From Piezodorus guildinii (taxonomy: Eukaryota; Arthropoda; Insecta; Hemiptera; Pentatomidae): a DNA stretch of 64,000 nucleotides. Below are positions 55,807-64,000 of the stretch, one piece after another (positions within the stretch are counted from its first letter, which is position 1; the number at the start of each line of letters is the position of its first letter). Below the pieces are notes generated by a model, which saw only the letters and a list, made by a program, of their open reading frames with translations, was not told the origin of the DNA and made no database searches. The stretch covers positions 24,818,641-24,882,640 of the forward strand of contig CM041294.1 of NCBI GenBank assembly GCA_023052935.1, written 5' to 3'. A program made the translations under genes and the position numbers.

Positions 55807-56064
55807 GGATGTAATTAGTTGACCGTTGAGAATTACTGGAAGGAATTAGTCCGGGTGGCGGTAATTAAATGAAACAACTAAATAGTTTCAACTATTTATT
55901 GTTTGCCAACGTTTCGACCCCCTTTGTAGGCGACTAGTTTCCATTCTCCCACCATGCGCCCTGATGATGACCCACAAAGGGAGTCGAAACGTTGGCAAAC
56001 AATAAATAGTTGAAACTATTTAGTTGTTTCATTTAATGACCGCCACCCGGAATTATTCCTTCCA
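55807..56064. mobile_element. palindromic hammerhead element (F2) with 15-bp TSD
   Basis: Bounded by TTAATTGTAACTTGT at 55792-55806 and 56065-56079. Arms of about 110 bp are inverted copies (GGAATTAGTCCGGGTGGCGG on the left). The right arm has a full hammerhead (55957-55996). The left arm keeps only the GAAACGTT side, because its inner part is replaced by unrelated sequence at the centre. Confidence 0.85.
55957..55996 (+). ncRNA. hammerhead ribozyme motif (F2)
   Basis: GCC, CTGATGA at 55961-55967, extra T, stem II GACCC / GGG-A-GTC (one bulge), GAAACGTT, GGC. Confidence 0.7.
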
Positions 56065-56079
56065 TTAATTGTAACTTGT

Positions 56080-56639
56080 TTGAATATGTGGTATTTATGA
56101 ATTTTAAAATACCAGACAAGGTGTTGAGTTATCCTTTATATTTTTTATAAGGCATTTAATTAAATTTGTATGATGAAAAAGGTTCGAAAGGTGCTTTGTG
56201 TACTAGAATCATATCTTGAGCATTTTACAGATGTGAAGAAGATATGAAAGACCATCAGAACTATCAACGAAAGACGATCATATCACTTATAACTATGAGG
56301 GTTAATGCTGTACACCGGCAATTCTGATTCAAGCGGCAACGGACGAGTTGATATGAACTCTATGTAATCTTCTAAAAGAGAAAACTAAACTAACTCTTAT
56401 TTAAAATACTTCGTAATAGAACCAAATAAACTTGAAAGAGAGAAAAGAAATGTCGGGGAGAAAACAAATATGATTAAAATCCTGATTTGAAATCATGGCA
56501 GGTTATTCTCAGGAGTTTTGAGTAGCATTTAACTTAAGGGTACACATTTGCAAATTATTCTTCAATCTTTACGACAACCCATCACTGGGTCTTGCCTCCT
56601 CGCGTAGCTTCTACCAGCTTGGTCGTTGAAGTGTAGGTA
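56080..56639. other. no gene recognised
   Basis: Unique sequence without coherent frames. Confidence 0.4.
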
Positions 56640-57939
56640 ATCTCTAGTTCCGATCCCAGAGTAGGTTCATTGCATTATCTTCAACGCCATACACACGTCG
56701 AAGTTTTGGGCGGCCTCTCGGTCGGGTTTCATATATGTTCCTATCAAGGAGTTTCTTCGGGATCACATTTAGCTCAATGGCATGGCCTCTGCCTAGCGAA
56801 GTCTGCCTTGCCAATAGCTTCCCGACATCAGGCTTATTTAGCATCAAACCTATTTCATTATTAGCACGTCCCCTCCACGTGGATCCATCTTTTACTGGGC
56901 CCTATATACGCCTGAGAACTTTGGTCTCAAATGCTAAGAGTTTCTGATGCGTAAATAAGCACTGGTCTAATAAGTCTTATATATCCTTGTTTTTGTAGCC
57001 CTCGATATTTAGCTACTTGTGTACCTTAGTATAGTATAGTACCTGTACTGTACCTTAGTATAGTATAGTACCTGTACTGTACCTTAGTATAGTATAGTAC
57101 CTGTACTGTACCTTAGTATAGTATAGTACCTGTACTGTACCTTAGTATAGTATAGTACCTGTACTGTACCTTAGTATAGTATAGTACCTGTACTGTACCT
57201 TAGTATAGTATAGTACCTGTACTGTACCTTAGTATAGTATAGTACCTGTACTGTACCTTAGTATAGTGTAGTACCTGTACTGTACCTTAGTATAGTATAG
57301 TACCTGTACTGTACCTTAGTATAGTATAGTACCTGTACTGTACCTTAGTATAGTATAGTACCTGTACTGTACCTTAGTATAGTACCTTTTGGCTGAGGCT
57401 ATTCGCCTCTTTACTTCAACTTAGATGTCATTATCTATGTTAACCTGCAATTTGGTAACAAACCGGTTCACTCGTTCGAATCTAGACTGAGTCTTGAACT
57501 TTAAGGTGACCAGTAATCGTATATTTGGTTTTTAATGACGTCTAAGCTTTCTTCTAGTGCCTTCGAAGGCGAGGAACGCTTCTTCCAGAGCACCTTTTGA
57601 TCTCTCTTCAATGTCGATGTGTTCGACGTATCCCAGGATCTGTACTATGCGATTGAGGATTGTTCCCCTGGTCTGGATCTTAGATTTTCGGATCCTCTTG
57701 AACCTTTATCATAAACTCAATACTGTTCATTGGAAGTTTAACCAAACGGGTGAGTTAATAGGTATATCGAGATCTTTCATAGCTTTATACAGGGGCTCAC
57801 ACTGAAAACTATCGTAAGCAGATCTGAAATCTGATTCTGTATTTTCTACCTCTCTCTCTGGAATAGTGCGTAGGTTATATATCTGGTCTATTGTGGACTT
57901 GCATTTACGAAAGCCATATCGATATTTTCCCAGTAGGGG
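56640..57939 (-). pseudogene. degenerate LINE reverse transcriptase, interrupted
   Basis: At 57400-57939 minus-strand pieces read YGFRKCKSTIDQIYNLRTIP, then SDFRSAYDSFQCEPLYKAMK, the fingers/palm motifs of a LINE reverse transcriptase (the D-F-x-x-A-Y-D motif A with its catalytic Asp). At 56644-56847 the C-terminal part follows: RQTSLGRGHAIELNVIPKKL and TRPRGRPKLRRVYGVED. Between them a 29-bp minisatellite (57020-57387) replaces or expands part of the coding sequence, so the YxDD region is not seen. Frameshifts throughout. Confidence 0.7.
57020..57387. repeat. 29-bp minisatellite, about 12.7 units
   Basis: The unit is TGTACCTTAGTATAGTATAG plus TACCTGTAC. The units are virtually identical; one has GTGTAG for GTATAG near 57265. 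High identity points to recent expansion. Each unit contains the inverted pair GTAC..GTAC. Confidence 0.95.
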
Positions 57940-58299
57940 TTTTTTTTTTTTTTTTTTTTTTTTTTTGGTATTGCAAGGGGGGAAGTCCTTCTAAAATAGG
58001 AGAGTGTACATAAATCATATTTTTATTTTCTACATTTAACAATTTTCTACATTTTGGTGTAACAAACAAAACAAAATATATATGTACATGGACATGTATG
58101 AGTACAATAAAAAATAAATTTAGCCACGATAAAAAACAAAATAAAATGATTAATAATTAGCAAAAAATATATATCCATTTCTAATGGCTTCAAAAAATAA
58201 CAAAATCATAATAAATAAATGAAGATTCATTTTTAAGTCAGTGATCTATCACAAAGCTTCTTAAATTTAGACTTCCTCTGGTGTAAAAGTACAGTTTTT
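57940..58299 (-). mobile_element. poly(A)-tailed insertion of unknown type
   Basis: A 27-bp T-run (57940-57966) at the edge of the LINE reverse transcriptase fragment looks like the poly(A) tail of a minus-strand retro-insertion. About 330 bp of AT-rich non-coding sequence follow. No target duplication identified. Confidence 0.4.
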
Positions 58300-58800
58300 T
58301 ATTATTATTATTAGTGCGATATCTCCCTAAAAGGAAGGCGCTAAGCACTTAATTTTCTTATTTGTTGTTCTTTTTGTCTTGCCAATATTGTCTCATACTT
58401 TGGATGAACTTCTCTTTTCTTTCTGCAGACCATTCGGGTCTGTATCGTTTCTGATTGTTTTACTCTAGAGTTACTTTCCATTTGTTTATTTTGTCTCTAA
58501 ATGTGTTTCTGTCTTGGATTTCCTCTTGTCTTATGTCTGCTCTTCGTAAGTCTTCTCGTGTCTGTTTGATTCAGTTAGTAGTGCTATTGAGTGTTGCTGT
58601 GCTTCATGTATTTGTCGTGTCAGTCTTGTTTCAGGTAGTCTTTGTATGTGCCCATAGAATTTCAGTCTTCTTTTCCTGATGTCTGTCTCGATGTTGGCGT
58701 GTTTTTCTGTTGTTTTTTTGCTTTGCATTCTGTATCCATCTTCTGTTTTTCTTGGTCCTAGTATCTTTCTGATGATTTTTATAAATGATGATTCTATATC
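58300..58800 (-). pseudogene. RTE-like LINE C-terminus
   Basis: The minus-strand frame near 58790-58531 encodes FIKIIRKILGPRKTEDGYRM, then IETDIRKRRLKFYGHIQRLP, the same C-terminal blocks as at 24830-25390. An (AAT)n-like tail lies at 58300-58315. The upstream part is lost at the join with the next LINE. Confidence 0.7.
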
Positions 58801-59850
58801 TGATGATTCTGACAGTTTTTTATTATTTTCAGAGGTTATATTTTTGAGAAATAGTCTGAAGTTTGAAGGTGTTAACTGGGCTATGGCTAGTATGATGGTT
58901 GAGCGGTAGGAGGAGTAGGCTGACTGGGCATGATTTGAAGAAATGGTGAATATTCTCCGCTTCTTTCTCATTACAGATGGTGCAGTTTTCTATTGGAGTG
59001 AATCTGTGCGTTATGGTTTTCATAGAGATTTTCTAGAATTTATTGTTAGCAGTCCGGATTTGAACCATAAGTTTTTTATGCGTAAAGGGTAGGTCGGTTG
59101 TGAGGTAGATTTGCGTTATTTGGGTTCCATTAAACATTTCTGTATAATTCGGAAAGTAATTTGACATCTTCATTTTGGTTAAATCAGCCATTTTTAAGAA
59201 ATTTTTATGCTTTTGGATTAGAGTTTTAATTACATTTTTCCTCTCTTACAATTTGTAATGTCTTTTTCATTACATATGCTGATTAGTTGTCTCAGTTGCA
59301 GTAAAAAGTTCTTTTTTGTGTTATAGGGAAACTTTTCAGCTAATCTATTGAGTTTAGTAAGACATATTTTTGGATACCTGGAGTTATCCATGTTTAATAT
59401 TTTATCGGTCCATTTCAAGGCTTTTTGGAGCACGATAGTTGAGACAGGAAGGACTCCACATTCAAGCCGGACAATGTAGTCTGGTGTGGTACGTTGTAAT
59501 CCCAGTATTCTCTTGTAATATTGAAGTTGACTTCGTTCTAGGATCGGTAGATAGCGCAGCCCCACACCTCCCACAGTAGAGTAGAACACTGAGGACCATC
59601 GCTTCACAAAGTTTCCTCTTCGAACCCCAATCTATACTTTTCGCCTTTCCTAGGATGTCCTTCGTTGCCCCACTTGCAGTGTTGGCCTTTGATACTGCCT
59701 GCTTAGCTGCTTTTAGAAATAAGTCGGACTTTGATAATATAACTCCTAGGTAATTTATGTCATCAACCATTTCGATGATTTGATCGATGTTTTCTTTTTT
59801 TTGTCTTCCTTGCTGAAATTTTATTACCTCGGGTTATTCCTCGGTAATTA
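58801..59850 (-). pseudogene. LINE C-terminal half, clade uncertain
   Basis: Minus-strand pieces run from about 59800 leftwards: VDDINYLGVILSKSDLFLKA, then MVLSVLLYCGRCGA; after a frameshift, GLRYLPILERSQLQYYKRIL, then TPDYIVRLECGVLPVSTIVL; finally a zinc-finger-like CTICNEKEAENIHHFFKSCP near 58980. 'Y-L-G-V' after the polymerase domain and a C-terminal CxxC..H..C motif are typical of I/R1/Jockey-group LINEs. At least two frame breaks. It joins the RTE-like fragment on the left without a visible boundary. Confidence 0.65.
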
Positions 59851-60240
59851 TTGCATTCGAGAAGGTCTCCCATCTTTTGAATAGGACATAAGATCGTCTT
59901 ATTCCGGGATGGTACACAGTTGTGGAGAGGGAACAGAAAAATTGCAAATTGCTATATGTATAAAGTGGTCAAAACGTCGATAGTTGTATTATTAGTTTAT
60001 TAACATTAACTAATGATACCACATATGAATAATAATAATACCACATATAGGTTTAAATTTCATATGTTCTTCATGTTAGACTGAAAGGAATTGTTATGCT
60101 ACAGGTTAGGAATGTAGTCTAACCGAATTGAGGAGGCTGAGGTCTGTGCATTGGATCGCCACGAGAAGAATGCTGTAATTAAGGTTTTGAATTTCACAAC
60201 TTCACCACCGTTAATAAAAAATATTACACAGAGCATTTAA
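59851..60240. other. no gene recognised
   Basis: Short spacer between the LINE and the long palindrome. Confidence 0.4.
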
Positions 60241-60322
60241 AAAGTTATGAAGAGGAAGATGGTTGGGAGTGCGGTCATAAAATAGAAACACACATTTAAA
60301 ACAAGTGCTATTTTAATTATGT

Positions 60323-60362
60323 GCCGAGGTTTCGGCCTACATTGTGGGCCTTCATCAGGGCT
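60323..60362 (-). ncRNA. hammerhead-like motif (F3, left arm), mutated
   Basis: CTGATGA and stem II GGCC / GGCC are intact, but GAAACGTC reads GAAACCTC, so the ACGT of the minimal stem III is lost. Confidence 0.6.
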
Positions 60363-61113
60363 AAAAGAAACAAGATAACAACCAATGTAATTATAGACTT
60401 AATAATGCGTTAGGTATAGAATAATAATATGGTAACAGTAATCTAATATGGGATTATAAATAAAATTTAATGTAAAATGATAATAAGATGACAGTTATAA
60501 AGTATGGAAATAAACAAAATTAAGATGGTAGTTATAAAGTACGGATGACTGTTATAAAATAATTAATAAGATGATATTGCAATAAGAATATATAAAGAGA
60601 GACTAAGCAAATGAAAAAGTGTGAACAATTTAAATGTTTGAAATATTTTTTTTTTAAATATGAAAAATTTTGAAGCGATATTTGACGGTAATAAATTAAA
60701 AACATAGTTAAGAGCATAGGTAATATATAACTATGTTCTTTTTTATTTATTACCTATGCTCTTAACTATGTTTTTAATTTATTACCGTCAAATATCACTT
60801 CAAAATTGTTCATATTTAAAAAAAAATTATATATTTTTAGTTCATATTTTAAACATTCTAATTGTTCAGACTTTTTCATTTGCCTAGTCTCTCTTTATAT
60901 ATTCTTATTGCAATATCATCTTATTAATTATTTTATAACTGTTATCCGTACTTTAATATTGTTTATTTCCATACTTTATAAATGTCATCTTGTTATCATT
61001 TTACATTTATCTTTATTTATGTTCCCATATTAGATTACTGTCACCATATTATTATTCTTTACCTAACGCATTATTAAGTCTATAATTACATTGGTTGTTA
61101 TCTTGTTTCTTTT

Positions 61114-61153
61114 AGCCCTGATGAAGGCCCACAATGTAGGCCGAAACGTCGGC
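61114..61153 (+). ncRNA. hammerhead ribozyme motif (F3, right arm)
   Basis: GCC, CTGATGA at 61118-61124, extra A, stem II GGCC / GGCC with a nine-base loop, GAAACGTC, GGC. Fully consensus core. Confidence 0.75.
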
Positions 61154-61228
61154 ACATAATTAAAATAGCACTTGTTTTAAATGTGTGTTTCTATTTTATG
61201 ACCGCAACCCCAATCATCTTCCTTATCT

Positions 61229-62037
61229 AATTTTTCAACGTTATGGGTTATATTGGTGTGAACTTGGTAGTTTCTCTTACCTTTCTTCTTGTTCATTGCA
61301 AATACCAGATGCGGTGAAAGGACTGGTTCAGATTTTTTTAAAAATGCTGTGAGAATGAAATCTCTGAACACTTATTGTTGTCCGTTGCAAAAAAAAAAAA
61401 AATAAATAAAAAAAAAAAAAAATAAAACTAACAAAAACTTTTTAGTGAAATAATATGAATACGCCACATTTTTCGTTTCTCCACCGAACCAACTAATTTA
61501 TTTTTTATCGCATTTCATATCCCCAGAAAGGTAAATTCAATACAAGTATTTTTTTAAGAATTAAGGACTTGGCTAATGTTTTCCAGTTTTAACGTGTTTC
61601 AGTTTCAAGAAATATTCATTATCGAAATAGAAAAAAAAGACCAAGGCTAACAATTGAAGTGGCTAGTGGAATTAACTGGCCACTCGGAGTAGTTGAATAC
61701 CAACTCTAGCTTTAGCTTGATGACCGTCTTACGAAACTGCCTCAAATGGTTGTCACCTTGCATTCCTTGATGGGAATCCCATTGGCATTATGTTGGCGCT
61801 TTGTAACGCCATCAGGAGTCATTACCCAGTTTAGTCGAGCTATCCGAGGACCCTCGTGGTGAAAGGTCAGGTAGCCATATCAACAAGTTGGCTGAATCTT
61901 AGGATGTTAGTAGTATTAAGTTCGCGTCTTAGTATTAAGTCCAGAATGCACATTGTTACGTATTTATATTTGTCACAAAGGAAAGTTCGCTTTGTTGCGA
62001 AGTGACTGTGTATCTTACGAAATCATTTCTAGCATTT
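61229..62037. other. no gene recognised
   Basis: A-rich tract at 61390-61425. 61680-61920 is less AT-rich, without a domain. Confidence 0.4.
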
Positions 62038-62938
62038 TACTTTCACTTACTATGTATAGTAAGGGAAAGTATTGCGATCTTGAAAATTTTCGGATTCCAG
62101 TTTTCAACGGAAATACACGTTTTAGGGTCCCCTGAGTCCAAATAACCAAGTCCCGCAAAAAGGTCTGTGTGTGTGGTAACTCCCGGGCGAAAACGGTAAG
62201 TCCTATGAAACTGAAATTTCATATTTAAGACAACTATACGCCTGAGACGTTACAAAATCTTTTTCATCAAAATCGGCTTACCAGAAGAGCTACTTTATAC
62301 CATGCATTTTGCACCTTTTTTCGATTTTCTCAAAAATGGTTCCGACGATTTTGTTTAAACTCGCTATATCGATGTAAAATTTAATGGGCTTTAATATCAT
62401 TTAGGTTTCATTCGGATTAAAATGGTTTGACAGGGCTTAAATGCCGATGTTTTAAATTTTCTTTCTCTAAAGTACCTTTAATTTTGTCGATTCTATATTA
62501 TCTATGTAGATAAATATATTATCTTGTTACCACTGATGAAAAACAGATAAATATATAAATTGAATGAATTCGATACACAACTAAAGGAGAAAACTGTAAA
62601 ATTTTTTATGCAATTTTTTTTTTTTTTTTAACATAAGAACAGTATTATACATGTATGATATACCGTTGGAAAGTTTGAGATTTTAGAAAAAATATTATCT
62701 CATACACAAGCTTTTAAAAGTTAGTAGAGAGTGATGAAAAGCCGATAAAACTAAGTGATTATTTTAGATAATAATATAATAGATTTTTTAATAAAACACA
62801 TGTTTCTGTAGAAATTCCATTTAATTAATCCTTTAATAGTTTCACTCATTTTTATCTCTAACTGTATTTGAAAATTCTTTCATTGTTTCTAAAAACGGAG
62901 GTGAGTGAAAGTCGTGTGTTGCTTACACCAGATTTTTT
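62038..62938 (+). repeat. R dispersed repeat, best full-length copy
   Basis: It starts TTTACTTTCACTTACTATG and ends GTGAGTGAAAGTCGTG then CACCAGATTTTTTT. It contains all blocks used to recognise the other copies: TTTTCAACGGAAATACACG, CAAGTCCCGCAAAAAGGTC and GAGCTACTTTATACCATGC. About 900 bp, uninterrupted, with no coding frame. Confidence 0.75.
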
Positions 62939-62939
62939 T

Positions 62940-63060
62940 AAATGTTTATTTATTGAGAAATATTACAATCTGTTTCAGAATGAACAATAGTAATAGAGAT
63001 ATAGGACCACATTCATACAATATTTTATTTTCACCTCACATATTTTATTATTTGCTGAAA
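62940..63060 (-). mobile_element. Jockey-like LINE (second subfamily), 3' UTR end
   Basis: On the minus strand it ends CAATAAATAAACATTT, with GAACAATAGTAATAGAGATA matching the UTR at 25975-25995. Only the last 100 bp or so remain. Confidence 0.55.
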
Positions 63061-63291
63061 ACGTTTCGCATAGATTTCTGTTTAGATTATGTAATAGTAA
63101 ACACTACGAATTATTAAAATGGTAACTACCGAATCGCCTAGTAAAAGTTTCTATGATTCACCCAAACATGAACTATAGTTTTAATTTGTGTCATCAAAGG
63201 AAAGTATTTATGATTACTGATATTGCCAGGACAGAAGTTTTGATTAAATAAGCCAAAAGGGTAATATATCTGAAACTTATTTTTATCTTTA

Positions 63292-63960
63292 GCCCGAAAA
63301 GGACTAATTTACTATTTCAAAGGATATGCCCGATTTTCATATTTTAAGGACTGTTTTAATTTTTGTTTTTTTAATTCTAAGTTAAAGTCGCCATTCTCGT
63401 TGAAAGGATTCGTAACAATTGACATTTATTGTAACCAGGATACGGTTCAAAATGGAAGAGAACCTCCATTTTTGACTCGATTCTCCTTTTAAAAGGATAC
63501 GAATCGAAATAAATCAATGGTAACTAGGATTACCACAATAAAAAGGACACTTTTTATATAGAAACTCTCTTCCCGATGCAAGAAGCTGTCCGAAATAACT
63601 TAAGTCTAACTGTCTATATTAGGGTGGGTGAGGTGGGTTACGCCCGAAAAGGACTAATTTACAATTTCAAAGGATATGCCCGATTTTCATATTTTAAGGA
63701 CTGTTTTAATTTTTGTTTTTTTAATTCTAAGGACTAATTTGCTATTTCAAAGGATATGCCCGATTTTCATATTTTAAGGACTGTTTTAATTTTTGTTTTT
63801 TTTTTCATTCTAAGTTAAAGTCGCCATTCTCGTTGAAAGGATTCTTAACAATTGACATTTATTGTAACCAGGATACGATTCAAAATGGAAGAGAACCTCC
63901 ATTTTTGACTCGATTCTCATTTTAAAAGGATACGAATCGAAATAAATCCAATAAATCTAT
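63292..63960 (+). repeat. 350-bp tandem repeat at window edge
   Basis: GCCCGAAAAGGACTAATTTA recurs at 63292 and 63642. Each unit contains AAAGGATATGCCCGATTTTC and GAACCTCCATTTTTGACTCG. In the second unit an 80-bp piece is duplicated once more (63649 and 63729). It may continue beyond the window. Confidence 0.85.
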
Positions 63961-64000
63961 TAAACACTGAATACTAAATTAGTCAATATATCTTTTTATA

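Larger units (their letters stand above)
60241..61228. mobile_element. palindrome of about 1 kb with two hammerheads (F3)
   Basis: Arms of about 480 bp are inverted copies around a short loop near 60735. The outermost blocks are GAGGAAGATGGTTGGG on the left and CCCAATCATCTTCC on the right; the innermost are CATAGTTAAGAGCATAGGTA and its complement. Each arm carries one hammerhead-like motif. The outer sequence GCGGTCATAAAATAGAAAC resembles that of F2 (GCGGTCATTAAATGAAAC), so the families are related. No convincing target duplication. Confidence 0.8.

Noticed and set aside
55905..55930. complete hammerhead in the left arm of the 55807 element
   Set aside because: Only the GAAACGTT side is present; the CTGATGA side is replaced by unrelated sequence.
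60532..61033. two similar short proteins on opposite strands
   Set aside because: They are the two arms of the long palindrome, so their similarity follows from the inverted repeat.

Overview
This window looks like repeat-rich, AT-rich intergenic or intronic DNA from an animal, most likely an insect or other arthropod. The evidence is the mix of mariner and Tc1-like DNA transposons, hAT-type and TA-flanked MITEs, Jockey, RTE-like and CR1-like LINEs, tRNA-derived SINEs, foldback elements, long (TA)n tracts and Penelope-type hammerhead elements. The order cannot be fixed from sequence alone. I recognise no host protein-coding gene; a single possible terminal exon near 16.73 kb is weak. Almost every meaningful reading frame belongs to a transposable element, most of them broken.

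Layout. 0.25-5 kb: a tRNA-derived SINE with a duplicated tail, mariner fragments, LINE 3' ends and a dispersed repeat (here 'R'). 5.96-8.48 kb: a foldback element with a 21-bp terminal minisatellite and a 109-bp satellite arranged in a three-monomer higher-order repeat. 8.5-16 kb: R copies, truncated Jockey copies, nested LINEs and a 145-bp palindromic MITE. 17.85-18.65 kb: a mariner with both ends and TA flanks but no catalytic centre. 19.5-25.4 kb: LINE C-termini, a hAT-type MITE with an 8-bp target duplication and a SINE. 25.6-35.05 kb: a nest in which a full-length Jockey LINE (29264-34371, both reading frames open, 11-bp target duplication) sits inside an RTE-like LINE, which sits inside a tandem-repeat DNA element. 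36.2-46.5 kb: hammerhead elements, a second foldback element, SINEs, R copies, a mariner and MITEs. 46.7-56.1 kb: a broken Tc1, a Jockey copy with a 12-bp target duplication, RTE copies and palindromic hammerhead elements. 56.6-61.2 kb: several degenerate LINEs, a 29-bp minisatellite and a palindrome of about 1 kb with a ribozyme motif in each arm. 62-64 kb: R again, then a 350-bp tandem repeat running to the window edge.

The most interesting signal is a set of eleven hammerhead-like motifs (two decayed, one fragmentary) in about five sequence families. They keep the cores CTGANGA and GAAACGTH while stem II changes with compensating bases. In three places the element is a head-to-head palindrome bounded by a 12-15 bp direct repeat, so the palindrome itself appears to be the unit that inserts. 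This fits short non-autonomous relatives of Penelope-like retroelements (whose known members carry hammerheads with a minimal stem III) or retrozyme-like elements. I found no Penelope-type reverse transcriptase here.
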